64,000 nt of DNA from an uncultured Eubacteriales bacterium (GCA_900540045.1 UQEF01000003.1:32039-96038); one strand, 5' to 3'. Positions 23,955 to 32,634 are shown, numbered from the stretch's first letter. The notes: a model not told the origin generated them from the letters alone. Made by a program: numbers and translations.

Positions 23955-25967
23955 ATGCAGCTGACCGATCTCAAGGGCATCGGAAAAACCAGACTGGAAG
24001 CCTTACACGCAGCGGGCATCTGCTCGTTGCGTGATCTTTTATACGCCTTTCCCGTGCGTTACCGGGACCTGAGCAGCCCCACCACCGTCAGGCAGGCGCA
24101 GCCGGGTGAGTCCGTCTGCCTGCTGCTCAGCCGCCGCGGCGAGGCGAAGCTGTCTCGTCACGGCAAGCTCAGCCGCGTGACCTGCACCTTTGCCGATGAA
24201 ACGGGTCAGATTTCCGCCTGCTGGTTCAACCAGCCCTGGATGCGCGAGCATCTTAACGCCGGCACGCGCTTCATGCTGTATGGCCGGATGGAGGCTTGCG
24301 GCGCGGGCAAGCGGATGACGAATCCTTCCCTGGAAAAGGAGCTCGGCGTGGTGCCCGTCTACCGGGCGATACCGGGCGTGCCGCAGCGGTTGCACCAGGC
24401 GGCCGTGCGCCAGGCGTTGGAAGCCGCGGAGCAGGCATGCCCCGAAACGCTGCCTGAGCGCCTGCTTGAGCGCTTTGGCCTGTGGCCTTGCGCCCGCGCC
24501 CTGCGCGCCGCTCATGAACCGGCCTCCCTGCAGGAGGCCGCACAGGCGCAGCGGCGTTTTGCCTTTGAGGACATGCTCCTGTATCAGGCTGCGGTGCGAC
24601 TGATGCGCGACGGACGCGGCCCAGGCCCCTGCCTGGCGACGCCCGCGGGCGCGGCGGAGGCTTTCTGGGAAGCCATGCCTTTTGCGCCCACCGGCGCGCA
24701 GCGGCGCACGCTTGGGGAAATCGCCCGCGATCTGGCCACCCCGCATGCCATGGCGCGCATGGTGCAGGGCGACGTGGGGAGCGGCAAGACCGCCGTGGCC
24801 ATGGGCGCGATGCTGCTGTGCGCGGAGGCGGGATGGCAGGCGGCGCTCATGGCGCCCACTGAGCTGCTGGCCCGTCAGCATTATGAAGGCATGCGGCCTT
24901 TCTTTGAGGCGCAGGGCTATTCCTGCGGCCTGCTGGTGGGCGGTATGCCCGCGGCGCGGCGCCGGGAGGCGCTGGAAAGCATCGCATCAGGCGCATGGCG
25001 CGTGGTGGTGGGCACGCATGCGCTCATCAGCCGCGATGTGGTCTATCACCGCCTGGGCCTGTGCGTGACCGACGAGCAGCACCGATTCGGCGTGGCCCAG
25101 CGCACCGCTCTGCTCAACAAGGGCGGGGATGGCACGCACGCCCCGCATCTGCTGGTGATGAGCGCCACGCCCATTCCGCGTTCCCTGGCGCTGGTGCTCT
25201 ACGGCGATCTGGACCTGTCCGTCATTGACGAGATGCCTCCCGGCCGCCTGCCGGTGAATACGCGCATCGTGAGCGAGAGCAAGCGCGAGGCCATGTACGG
25301 CTTTCTGCGCGACCAGCTCGACGCCGGGCGGCAGGCCTATATCGTCTGCCCGCTGGTGGAGGAGGATGACGAGGGCGACGGGGAGGACGGCCTCAAGGCC
25401 GTGAAGGCGCACGCGCAGGAACTGGCCTGCGGGCCGCTCAGGGACTTCCGCGTGGGACTGACCTATGGCGGCCAGCCCTCGCGTGAAAAGACGGCCGCTC
25501 TGGCGGATTTTGCCGCCGGCCGCACCCAGGTGCTGGTGGCCACCACTGTCATTGAGGTGGGGGTCAACGTGCCCAACGCCACGGTAATGATCGTTGAGGA
25601 TGCAGACCGGTATGGCCTGGCCCAGCTGCACCAGCTGCGGGGCCGTGTGGGTCGGGGAAGCGGGCAGAGCTGGTGCTTTCTCATGGCGCGGCCCAACGAC
25701 CGCCTTCGCGCCCTGGCCGCGACAAACGACGGCTTCGAGGTGGCCCGCGCGGATCTGGAGCAGCGGGGTCCGGGCGAACTGTTGGGCGCGCGCCAGCATG
25801 GCGCGGCGGCCTCGCTGGCCGTAGGCAATTCACAGCTGCTCTATGAGGCCGCGCGCTGTGCCGAGGAGCTGTGGACCCTGTCAGAATGGGCCCCGGAGCG
25901 CGACGCGGTGGCCGGGCAGGCACGCCTGCGGCTTCAGCAGCTGGAGGAGCGCGTCTCCATCAGCTGA
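23955..25967 (+). CDS. recG: ATP-dependent DNA helicase RecG
   Basis: 670 residues, the usual size. It remodels stalled forks and branched recombination intermediates. N-terminal wedge/OB domain ('LKGIGKTRLEALHAAGI', 'GQISACWFNQPW'), Walker A 'QGDVGSGKTAVA' at about 272-284, 'LMAPTELLARQHY', motif II 'TDEQHRFGVAQR', 'LVMSATPIPRSLAL', 'IVCPLVEE', 'LVATTVIEVGVNVPNA' and 'QLHQLRGRVGRG'. The ATG lies 2 bases past the fakA stop, with GGAG 5 bases upstream. The order yloU-yloV-recG is seen in many Firmicutes. Confidence 0.96.
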   Translation: MQLTDLKGIGKTRLEALHAAGICSLRDLLYAFPVRYRDLSSPTTVRQAQPGESVCLLLSRRGEAKLSRHGKLSRVTCTFADETGQISACWFNQPWMREHLNAGTRFMLYGRMEACGAGKRMTNPSLEKELGVVPVYRAIPGVPQRLHQAAVRQALEAAEQACPETLPERLLERFGLWPCARALRAAHEPASLQEAAQAQRRFAFEDMLLYQAAVRLMRDGRGPGPCLATPAGAAEAFWEAMPFAPTGAQRRTLGEIARDLATPHAMARMVQGDVGSGKTAVAMGAMLLCAEAGWQAALMAPTELLARQHYEGMRPFFEAQGYSCGLLVGGMPAARRREALESIASGAWRVVVGTHALISRDVVYHRLGLCVTDEQHRFGVAQRTALLNKGGDGTHAPHLLVMSATPIPRSLALVLYGDLDLSVIDEMPPGRLPVNTRIVSESKREAMYGFLRDQLDAGRQAYIVCPLVEEDDEGDGEDGLKAVKAHAQELACGPLRDFRVGLTYGGQPSREKTAALADFAAGRTQVLVATTVIEVGVNVPNATVMIVEDADRYGLAQLHQLRGRVGRGSGQSWCFLMARPNDRLRALAATNDGFEVARADLEQRGPGELLGARQHGAAASLAVGNSQLLYEAARCAEELWTLSEWAPERDAVAGQARLRLQQLEERVSIS

Positions 25968-25977
25968 AGAATCAAGA

Positions 25978-26006
25978 TTGAAAATTGGCCGAAGCGGCGG
26001 TACAAT
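25978..26006 (+). promoter_or_regulatory. Promoter upstream of trmL
   Basis: TTGAAA (25978-25983), 17-base spacer, TACAAT (26001-26006), about 36 bases before the trmL start. Confidence 0.65.
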
Positions 26007-26042
26007 AATCAGGAACCAAAGCCGCAAGAGAGGACGCGACCT

Positions 26043-26558
26043 ATGCATATCGTACTTTATGAGCCGGAGATCCCCCAGAATACGGGCAACATCGCGCGCA
26101 CCTGCGCGGCCACGGGCAGCATGCTGCACTTGATCGAGCCCCTGGGCTTTGAGCTGTCGGACCGCTATCTCAAACGGGCCGGTCTGGATTACTGGCATAT
26201 GATGCAGTACCGCGTATATGCGGATTTTGAGCGCTTTTTGGAGGCGTGGCCGGATGCGCGCATGCACTTTCTGACCACGAAGGCCCCGTGCGCCTATACG
26301 GAGGCGTCGTATGGCCCGGACGACTTTCTGGTTTTTGGCTGCGAAACGCGCGGCCTGCCGGAGTCGCTGCTTTCGCGGGTGTATGACCGCTGCGTACGCA
26401 TCCCCATGGCGCCGGGCGCGCGCAGCCTGAATTTAAGCAATTCCGTGGCCGTTGTCGTCTACGAGGCGCTCAGGCAGCAGGGCTTTCCCGGCCTGGAAGC
26501 GCGGGGTAGCCTGACGGGACGCGAGGATGCCTCCGCCCCGTGGATGGATTACGTATGA
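26043..26558 (+). CDS. trmL: tRNA (cytidine/uridine-34-2'-O)-methyltransferase TrmL
   Basis: 171 residues, SPOUT class with a knotted SAM site. Motif 1 'LYEPEIPQNTGNIARTCAAT' at the start, 'LHLIEPLGFELSDRYLKRAG', motif 2 'LVFGCETRGLPESLL', and motif 3 'IPMAPGARSLNLSNSVAVVV'. It methylates the wobble ribose of tRNA-Leu isoacceptors in E. coli. No accessory domain, as usual for TrmL. A weak promoter lies just upstream, after the recG stop. Confidence 0.94.
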   Translation: MHIVLYEPEIPQNTGNIARTCAATGSMLHLIEPLGFELSDRYLKRAGLDYWHMMQYRVYADFERFLEAWPDARMHFLTTKAPCAYTEASYGPDDFLVFGCETRGLPESLLSRVYDRCVRIPMAPGARSLNLSNSVAVVVYEALRQQGFPGLEARGSLTGREDASAPWMDYV

Positions 26559-26589
26559 CCATTCGTTGTCACAGCAGGGAGGGATGCAT

Positions 26590-27066
26590 ATGGACAAACG
26601 CAAGCGCCGTTTCAGGCGCGGTGAGCATCAGGAAGAAGAATTGCGCCTGGACGATGTGCTGGAGCCCTATGACCAGGATGAACCGGCTGATGATGAACAA
26701 AGCGGTCAGACCTTCGCCCCTTATGAGGATGAGGCCGGGCCGCTCTATGAGCAGCAGCCGTCCTACGGAGAGCAGCAGCCGCCCTACGAACCGGCCTATG
26801 ATGCGCAGGAGCCGCCCTATGAGGAAGATCAGCCGCCCTACGGCGATCCTTACGATGAGGAGTATTCCGGGTATCATGAGGCCATGGACGAGGCGATGAA
26901 CCAGGCCGGCCGCTTCAAGGTGGCCATGGGTGTGTTCGACACCGTGAGCATTCTGGTGGGAATCGGCGTGATTTTGCTGCTGGTGGCGATGCTGGTATCG
27001 CTGGTGAGCTGGCTCAGGTCGGATATCCTGCACTCCGCGCTGCTTTTGCAAAGCGGCCTGCAATAA
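26590..27066 (+). CDS. Acidic Pro/Tyr-repeat protein with C-terminal TM
   Basis: 158 residues, not recognised. A short basic start (MDKRKRRFRRGEH) is followed by an acidic, disordered region with imperfect repeats of the type (Q/E/D)-(Q/E)-P-P-Y-(E/G) between about 52 and 90: QQPSYGE, QQPPYEP, QEPPYEE, DQPPYGD. A membrane helix follows at about 121-144 (VSILVGIGVILLLVAMLVSLVSWL). Topology suggests a tail-anchored protein with a cytoplasmic PPxY-like arm. GGGAGGG lies 7 bases before ATG 26590; it sits between trmL and the glycosylase pair. Confidence 0.6.
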   Translation: MDKRKRRFRRGEHQEEELRLDDVLEPYDQDEPADDEQSGQTFAPYEDEAGPLYEQQPSYGEQQPPYEPAYDAQEPPYEEDQPPYGDPYDEEYSGYHEAMDEAMNQAGRFKVAMGVFDTVSILVGIGVILLLVAMLVSLVSWLRSDILHSALLLQSGLQ

Positions 27067-27089
27067 CCGCCCTTGGAGGGAAGGCTGTC

Positions 27090-27680
27090 ATGCGTATTTC
27101 ATGGGAGCAGCTTAGCCACAATATTGAAAGCTGTCAGGCCTGCGGATTGGCCGCCGGGTGCCGGCGCAAGGTGCCCGGGCAGGGCGATCCGCACGCGCCG
27201 CTGATGCTGATCGGGGAAGGTCCCGGCGAGCAGGAGGACCGGCAGGGACTGGCCTTTGTGGGGCCCGCCGGGCAGCTGCTTACGCGCATGCTTGCCGCCA
27301 TTTCGCTTCCGCGTGACCGCGTCTACATCTGCAACGTGGTCAAGTGCCGCCCGCCCAACAACCGCCAGCCCACGCCGGAGGAGATGGCTGCATGCCTGCC
27401 GCACCTGCGCGGACAGGCGGCGCTGGTGCGTCCGCGGGTGATCCTGCTGCTGGGCGCCACGGCCGTGGCCGCCGTGCTGGGTCCGGACGAGCGCATCACG
27501 CGCTGCCGGGGCCGGTGGTTTGAACGCAAGGGCACGCATATCATCGCGACCTATCACCCCTCGGCGCTTCTGCGCGACCCTTCCAAGAAGCGGGCCGCGT
27601 GGGAGGACCTGCAAAGCCTGCGGCAGCGGCTCACCGAGCTTTCGCTCTATCCCGACCTTTTGAAGGAGGACAGGCCATGA
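27090..27680 (+). CDS. Family 4 uracil-DNA glycosylase (4Fe-4S)
   Basis: 196 residues. Removes uracil from DNA; thermophile-type UDG with an iron-sulfur cluster. Cluster cysteines are C15 and C18 ('SCQACGL'), C86 ('NVVKCRPP') and C102 ('MAACLPH'). Catalytic motif 'LIGEGPGEQEDRQGLAFVGP' at about 40-59 and 'ATYHPSALLR' at about 151-160 are intact. TTGGAGGG upstream of the ATG. It overlaps the next gene, a second UDG-superfamily protein, by 4 bases. Confidence 0.93.
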   Translation: MRISWEQLSHNIESCQACGLAAGCRRKVPGQGDPHAPLMLIGEGPGEQEDRQGLAFVGPAGQLLTRMLAAISLPRDRVYICNVVKCRPPNNRQPTPEEMAACLPHLRGQAALVRPRVILLLGATAVAAVLGPDERITRCRGRWFERKGTHIIATYHPSALLRDPSKKRAAWEDLQSLRQRLTELSLYPDLLKEDRP

Positions 27681-28297
27681 ATGCCATGGACCGGTTTCGC
27701 AGGGAATGCACGGCCTTTTTTGAGGCGCTGGAGGCTGGGGCGCAAAAGCCGCTGGTCTTTGGCGATGGTCCGTCGGACGGACCGGTGCTCATGCTGGTAG
27801 GGGAGGCGCCCGGCGAACAGGAGGCGCTGGAAGGCAGGCCTTTCGTGGGCAAGGCCGGGCGGAATCTGGCCGGCTTTCTGGAGGCGCTGGGCCTGCGCCG
27901 GAGCGAGATTTATATCACCAACGTCGTCAAGGTCCGGCCCACGCGCGTAAGCCCCGCGGGCCGCGTGGTCAACCGACCGCCCAGCCATGAGGAAAAGGCG
28001 CTTTTCACCCCGTGGCTCATGCGCGAGGTCGCGGTGGTGCGCCCGCAGGCGCTGGTCACGCTGGGCAATGTGGCGCTGCAGGCCTTTGTACACGATACCA
28101 TAGGACAGGCACATGGAACCTGGCGGCGAGCCGTGGTGGCTCCGCCGGAGGCGGCCGCTTTCACACTCCCTCTGTTTGCGCTGTACCATCCCGCTTCGGT
28201 GATCTACAATCCGGCCCTGAAGGAGCGCTATGAGCAGGACCTGGCGGCGCTCGCCGCATCGCTTCGCGTACCCTCAAACGGCCCATGCGACATTTGA
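27677..28297 (+). CDS. Uracil-DNA glycosylase superfamily protein lacking Fe-S cysteines
   Basis: 206 residues with 'LVGEAPGEQEALEGRPFVGK', 'IYITNVVKVRPTRVSPAG', 'ALVTLGNVALQAF' and 'FALYHPASVIYNP', so the glycosylase fold and both catalytic loops are present. The positions of the four cluster cysteines of the upstream paralogue are Val or other residues (for example NVVKVRP), so it should not bind a 4Fe-4S cluster. This cluster-free branch is frequent in Clostridia as I recall. The ATG overlaps the stop of the first UDG, so they are made together. AAGGAGG 7 bases upstream. Confidence 0.88.
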   Translation: MNAMDRFRRECTAFFEALEAGAQKPLVFGDGPSDGPVLMLVGEAPGEQEALEGRPFVGKAGRNLAGFLEALGLRRSEIYITNVVKVRPTRVSPAGRVVNRPPSHEEKALFTPWLMREVAVVRPQALVTLGNVALQAFVHDTIGQAHGTWRRAVVAPPEAAAFTLPLFALYHPASVIYNPALKERYEQDLAALAASLRVPSNGPCDI

Positions 28298-28329
28298 GCG
28301 TACCATTTGCGGCCTTAAGCACACGCCGC

Positions 28330-28358
28330 ATGACAAATGATCGCCTATGTGGTAGGAT
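28330..28358 (+). promoter_or_regulatory. Promoter of nfeD-floA
   Basis: ATGACA (28330-28335), 17-base spacer, TAGGAT (28353-28358) with an extended -10 TG (TGGTAGGAT). Confidence 0.6.
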
Positions 28359-28406
28359 AGCGTTGAAGCCGCGGGCCTGCCCGCTGGTCAAACGGGAGGG
28401 AAGAAT

Positions 28407-28919
28407 ATGTGGGAACTGCTCTTGGCAAATCTGCCCATCGTCGCCTGTTTTCTGCTGGGACTGGGCCTTTTGATCGTGGAGGTGTTCATGCCGGGCTTTG
28501 GCCTGCCGGGTATTTCGGGCATCATTCTTGAGGTGGTGACCATCGTGCTTACCTACGTGTGGCACGGCGGCTTAGCTGCGTTGGGGGTGACGCTGATCAT
28601 CCTGGCGGTGGTGGGCATCGTGATATCGCTGGCACTGCGATCGGTCAACAAGGGACGCCTGTCGAAATCGCCGATCATCCTCAACGATGAGGAAAGCGCA
28701 GCGGAAGGCTATGTGGCCACACGGGATATGGAGGTTTTTCTAGGCAAGGAGGGCGTGACCACCACGGTGCTCCGGCCTGCCGGCATGGCCGAATTTGACG
28801 GCGTGAAGCTCAATGTTGTGGCCGACGGCGAATATATTCCCAAGGATGCGCGTGTACGAGTGGACCATGTGGAAGGCGCGCGCGTGGTGGTGCGCAAGCT
28901 GCGTACCGCAGAAGAATAA
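28407..28919 (+). CDS. NfeD-like membrane protein
   Basis: 170 residues. Membrane segments at about 7-25, 33-50 and 56-76 (NLPIVACFLLGLGLLIVEVF; ISGIILEVVTIVLTYVW; LAALGVTLIILAVVGIVISL), then a soluble OB-fold: 'LGKEGVTTTVLRPAGMAEFD' and 'GEYIPKDARVRVDHVEGARV'. NfeD proteins partner flotillins in membrane microdomains, and the flotillin-like FloA gene follows in the same direction. No N-terminal serine protease domain, so this is the short form, as in B. subtilis YqeZ-FloA loci only in part. Confidence 0.92.
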   Translation: MWELLLANLPIVACFLLGLGLLIVEVFMPGFGLPGISGIILEVVTIVLTYVWHGGLAALGVTLIILAVVGIVISLALRSVNKGRLSKSPIILNDEESAAEGYVATRDMEVFLGKEGVTTTVLRPAGMAEFDGVKLNVVADGEYIPKDARVRVDHVEGARVVVRKLRTAEE

Positions 28920-28989
28920 TCATTCGCGCCCTGCACGCCCGGAGAGGGGAAGGCGGACAGGCGCGGCTAAGCAATAAGGAGGAATCATC

Positions 28990-30042
28990 ATGAACGCACA
29001 ATCCCTGCTCATGTCGGCCGCCTATTACATGGAGGATGTGTCCGACCCCGTCAGCACGCTGCTGTGGATCGGCCTGGCCATCCTGGTGGCGCTCATTCTG
29101 GTGGTCGTGTTCCTGCGCTTCGTGCCGCTGGGCCTGTGGATTACCTCGCTGGCGGCGGGCGTGCACGTCAGCATCAGTTCCCTGGTAGGCATGCGGCTGC
29201 GTCGCATCCAGCCCAAGCGCTTGGTCGAGCCGCTCATCAAGGCCCGCAAGGCCGGACTGGACGTTACTCTGTCCAAGCTGGAAACGCATTTGCTGGCCGG
29301 CGGCAACGTTGATCGCGTAATCAACGCGCTCATCGCCGCCCAGCGCTCCAATATCGAAATGCCCTTTGAAAAGGCGTCCGCCATCGACCTGGCGGGCCGT
29401 GATGTGCTGGAGGCCGTGCAGATGAGCGTAACGCCCAAGGTGATTGAAACGCCCGTGGTGGCTGCCATTGCCAAGGACGGCATCGAGCTGCGCGCCAAGG
29501 CCCGTGTGACCGTGCGCACCAACATTGAGCGCCTGGTCGGCGGCGCTGGGGAGGAAACCATCATTGCCCGTGTGGGCGAAGGCATCGTCACCACGGTGGG
29601 TTCCAGCGAAACGCACAAGCAGGTGCTGGAAAACCCCGATCTGATCAGCCGCACGGTGCTCAACAAGGGTCTGGACGCGGGCACGGCCTATGAAATCCTG
29701 TCCATCGATATCGCGGATGTAGATGTGGGCCGCAATGTGGGCGCCCAGCTGCAGATGGATCAGGCCGAAGCCGATCGCCGCATTGCGCAGGCTCGTGCTG
29801 AGGAGCGCCGCGCCATGGCCGTGGCGCGTGAGCAGGAAATGAAGGCTTCCGTGCAGGAGATGCGAGCCCGCGTGGTCGAGGCCGAGGCCGAGGTGCCCAA
29901 GGCCATGGCCGCCGCGCTGCGCGAGGGCAAGCTGGGCGTAATGGACTACTACCAGATGAAAAACGTGGAGGCAGACACCAACATGCGCGACAGCATCGCC
30001 AAGGTGAGCGCGCCCCCTGTGAATTCTGAAGGCAAGAAGTAA
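28990..30042 (+). CDS. floA: Flotillin-like protein FloA
   Basis: 350 residues. Scaffold protein of functional membrane microdomains. N-terminal hydrophobic hairpin at about 24-58 ([20 protein letters not shown]), then '[20 protein letters not shown]', '[20 protein letters not shown]', '[20 protein letters not shown]', '[20 protein letters not shown]' and an Ala/Glu/Arg coiled coil (about 255-320). The length and motifs match FloA (YqfA, ~330 residues). TAAGGAGG upstream of the ATG. The 70-base gap after nfeD holds no obvious promoter. Confidence 0.95.
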   Translation: MNAQSLLMSAAYYMEDVSDPVSTLLWIGLAILVALILVVVFLRFVPLGLWITSLAAGVHVSISSLVGMRLRRIQPKRLVEPLIKARKAGLDVTLSKLETHLLAGGNVDRVINALIAAQRSNIEMPFEKASAIDLAGRDVLEAVQMSVTPKVIETPVVAAIAKDGIELRAKARVTVRTNIERLVGGAGEETIIARVGEGIVTTVGSSETHKQVLENPDLISRTVLNKGLDAGTAYEILSIDIADVDVGRNVGAQLQMDQAEADRRIAQARAEERRAMAVAREQEMKASVQEMRARVVEAEAEVPKAMAAALREGKLGVMDYYQMKNVEADTNMRDSIAKVSAPPVNSEGKK

Positions 30043-30076
30043 CGCCGGCGCATGACGCGCCTTGAGAGGTGGTTGG

Positions 30077-30679
30077 ATGGACGGCATTCTGGCGCTGATT
30101 ATCGTGTTCTGGATTGTGTCGGCGTTCAGCAAGGCCCTGAATCCCAAAAAAAGGGCGAAGCAGGCTGAAAAAAACCGGACGGCGAAACATACAGGCGGCC
30201 GGGCGGACAAACCGTCCGCCGCCCCCGCGGAGCATGAGGCCGCTCCCGCAGAGCAGCAGATGGCCCGCCAAACGACCTTCATGATGCCTCCGCTGGAGCC
30301 GCGCCCCACGTCTGTGGGAAGCCTGGGAACCTCATCTGACGAAGGAAAGGATATCTGCGATCCCACGCTGGGCCATGACGGCCGCCGGCCGGCCGCCTAT
30401 GCGGGCAGCCTGGGGGCCGACTCCACTGAGGGAAAGGATACCTGCGACCCTCTGCTGGGCCATGGCCGCAGACCGGCCACGCGCGGGGACGGACGGGAAA
30501 CGCCGTCCGGAGAACGGCGGGAAGGAAGTGCCAAACGCCGCCCATCCCCGCCGGGCGAGGATGCGTATGCGTTGGATGAAGGCATCATGTCCGAACTGGA
30601 TGCGCAAACGCTGATTCAGGGCGTGGTGATGAGCGAAATTCTAAAGCGCCCGAACGAACGCAAATGGGGCTGGCGGTAA
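30077..30679 (+). CDS. TM-anchored protein with duplicated SLG..EGKD.CDP.LGH motif
   Basis: 200 residues, function unknown. One N-terminal membrane helix (ILALIIVFWIVSAFSKAL), a basic linker, then two copies of a ~25-residue unit: 'GSLGTSSDEGKDICDPTLGH' and 'GSLGADSTEGKDTCDPLLGH', each followed by a GRRPA sequence (DNA 30317-30394 and 30404-30478). A basic low-complexity part precedes the helical end 'QTLIQGVVMSEILKRPNERK'. ATG 30077 with GAGAGGTGG upstream. It lies 34 bases after floA and may belong to the same envelope operon. The invariant Cys and His could bind metal. Confidence 0.7.
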   Translation: MDGILALIIVFWIVSAFSKALNPKKRAKQAEKNRTAKHTGGRADKPSAAPAEHEAAPAEQQMARQTTFMMPPLEPRPTSVGSLGTSSDEGKDICDPTLGHDGRRPAAYAGSLGADSTEGKDTCDPLLGHGRRPATRGDGRETPSGERREGSAKRRPSPPGEDAYALDEGIMSELDAQTLIQGVVMSEILKRPNERKWGWR

Positions 30680-30715
30680 CGCCGCCCCTTTTTTGGAAGA
30701 AACGGAGAAGAAAAA

Positions 30716-31477
30716 ATGACCGATCAGGAACAGCTGCGTGTGCTTATCGCCGACGATGACGCGGGCATGCGCACCGTGATGCGCAAAATCATTGCAAAGG
30801 TGCAAGGATTTACGCTGGTGGCCGAGGCCGGGGACGGAAAAACCGCGTTGGAGCTGACCGAACAGATCAAGCCCAACGTGGTGTTTCTGGATGTGGAAAT
30901 GCCCGAGATGAGCGGCGTGGAATGCGCCCGCGCCATACAGGATATGGATCCCTCTATCGTTATCATTTTCGCTACGGCGCACGATACCTATATGGGCGAT
31001 GCTTTTGAGGTGTACGCCTTTGACTACCTGGTGAAGCCCTTCAAGGTGGATCGCGTGATTCAGACGCTGGAACGGGCGCGCGACCGCCTGTTGCGGCGCG
31101 ATGCCCGGCCCGTGGGCGCGCCGGTTCCCGCCGTACCGCGCGCGGCAGAGGGAAGGCTGATGCTGCGGCACCGCGAGGGCGTCAGCTTCATAGACCTTCA
31201 GGATATCCTGCTGGTGCAGCGCGAGGACCGGGCCACCGTGCTCTACACGGCGGACGGGGGACGATACGTCACCGGCGATTCTCTGGCCGAGATGGAGGAG
31301 CGTCTGCACAGCGACGCGTTTTTCCGCTGCCATAAGTCCTATATCATAAACCTCAATCATATCAAGGACATCACGCCCTATGGACGCTGGACCTATGTGG
31401 TGCGCCTGGAAAACACCAAGCACGATGCGCTTATCACTCACGAAAAATACGAGGAGCTGGAGCGGATGTTCCGTTAA
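30716..31477 (+). CDS. LytTR-family response regulator
   Basis: 253 residues. Receiver domain with acidic pocket 'IADDDAG', phosphoacceptor D59 in 'VVFLDVEMPEMSG', 'IIFATAHDTYM' and K in 'YLVKPFKV'; a Pro/Ala linker (about 128-143); then LytTR DNA-binding domain with 'LMLRHREGVSFIDLQDIL', 'FFRCHKSYIINLNHIKDI' and 'HEKYEELERMF'. Such regulators usually pair with a GHKL/10TMR sensor kinase; none is adjacent, so its input is elsewhere in the genome. It ends 5 bases from the convergent chromate transporter gene with no terminator that I can see. Confidence 0.92.
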   Translation: MTDQEQLRVLIADDDAGMRTVMRKIIAKVQGFTLVAEAGDGKTALELTEQIKPNVVFLDVEMPEMSGVECARAIQDMDPSIVIIFATAHDTYMGDAFEVYAFDYLVKPFKVDRVIQTLERARDRLLRRDARPVGAPVPAVPRAAEGRLMLRHREGVSFIDLQDILLVQREDRATVLYTADGGRYVTGDSLAEMEERLHSDAFFRCHKSYIINLNHIKDITPYGRWTYVVRLENTKHDALITHEKYEELERMFR

Positions 31478-31481
31478 TCCC

Positions 31482-32036
31482 TTACAGAGAGTACAGGATA
31501 CCGCCCAGCACGCCCGCCCCTGCCATCACCCAGATGGGATCGGGCTTGAAAATGCGAAGCGCTGCCAACGCCAGCGCGAAAATACCAAGCGCCCTCAGGT
31601 CCAATAAGGGAAGGCTGATGACTTCGCTGCCAAACAGCGCCAGAAGCAATATGCTCAGGCCCGCCGACGCGATCATCGCGACCACGGCGGGGCGAACGCC
31701 GCCCAATACGCCCTGGATGACCGACAGGCTGCGGTAGCGGTAATACACCCATGCCAGCAGCAGCGCAATCACGCAGGAGGGCAGCACGCAGCCCGCTGTG
31801 GCCACCAGCGCGCCGCTTACGCCCGCGATGCGCATACCCACAAATGTGGCGGAGTTGATGGCGATAGGGCCGGGCGTCATTTGCGAAAGTGTGACGATGT
31901 CGGTAAACTCCGTAAGCGTCAGCCACGGATGCACTTCGACTACCTGATGCTGAATCAGCGGCATGGCGGCATATCCCCCGCCGATGCTGAACAGGCCAAT
32001 CTGGAAAAAACTCAACAACAGCTGCCAGTAAATCAT
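31482..32036 (-). CDS. Chromate transporter-family protein, second half
   Basis: 184 residues, a single-CHR-domain membrane protein. 'FFQIGLFSIGGGYAAMPLIQ', 'TLSQMTPGPIAINSATFVGM' and 'GALVATAGCVLPSCVIALLL' are CHR signatures, with about five or six membrane segments. Short CHR proteins work as pairs with opposite topology; the partner lies directly upstream and overlaps by 4 bases (ATGA). Whether chromate, sulfate or another anion is the natural substrate is not known. Start chosen at ATG 32036 with AAGGGGGCGG upstream. Confidence 0.9.
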   Translation of the reverse strand: MIYWQLLLSFFQIGLFSIGGGYAAMPLIQHQVVEVHPWLTLTEFTDIVTLSQMTPGPIAINSATFVGMRIAGVSGALVATAGCVLPSCVIALLLAWVYYRYRSLSVIQGVLGGVRPAVVAMIASAGLSILLLALFGSEVISLPLLDLRALGIFALALAALRIFKPDPIWVMAGAGVLGGILYSL

Positions 32037-32602
32037 GCCGCCGCCCCCTTCTTTGTATCGCTGCGCCACTGGGCCAGACCGATGAGGGCGCAGGCCAGCA
32101 GAATCAAAAGGATATGCACATCGAAAAACCAGGAGGCGATAAACGCGCCTGCCAGCGTCACAATGGGGATGGCGCGCTTGCGGCCAATGATCTGCCCGGC
32201 CATGGTCAGCACCACGTCGAAGATGACCGCCGCCACACCCGCCTGCATGCCCTTCATCACCCGGCTGACGATCAGGTTGGAACGGAACGCATCGTAAAAC
32301 AGGGAGATCACCGAGAGAACCACCAGCGGCGGAATGACCGTGCCCAGCATGGTCACCATTGCCCCCGGTACGCCCGCTACCCGGTATCCCAGCAAAATCG
32401 CGGCATTGACCGCAATCGGCCCCGGAGATGACTGGGCGATGGCCGTCAAATCCAGCATTTCCTGCTCTTCCAGCCAGCCCAGCCGGTCCACAAACTGCTT
32501 GCGCATCAGCGGAATGATGACATATCCCCCGCCGAAGGTAAAGGCGCTGAGCTTGAAGGTGGACAGAAACAAAGTACCGAAGGTGTGCGCGTCACGGTGC
32601 AT
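32033..32602 (-). CDS. Chromate transporter-family protein, first half
   Basis: 189 residues. 'FKLSAFTFGGGYVIIPLMRK', 'IAQSSPGPIAVNAAILLGYR' and 'GAMVTMLGTVIPPLVVLSVI' are CHR motifs matching the partner. Full-length ChrA fuses two such halves in about 400 residues; here they are two coupled genes. ATG 32602 has AAAGGGGGG about 8 bases upstream; the frame continues to 32794 but the promoter at 32635-32663 lies inside that stretch, which supports the shorter start. Confidence 0.9.
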   Translation of the reverse strand: MHRDAHTFGTLFLSTFKLSAFTFGGGYVIIPLMRKQFVDRLGWLEEQEMLDLTAIAQSSPGPIAVNAAILLGYRVAGVPGAMVTMLGTVIPPLVVLSVISLFYDAFRSNLIVSRVMKGMQAGVAAVIFDVVLTMAGQIIGRKRAIPIVTLAGAFIASWFFDVHILLILLACALIGLAQWRSDTKKGAAA

Positions 32603-32634
32603 GGACAGCCCCCCTTTTTTCCATTTGAATACAC

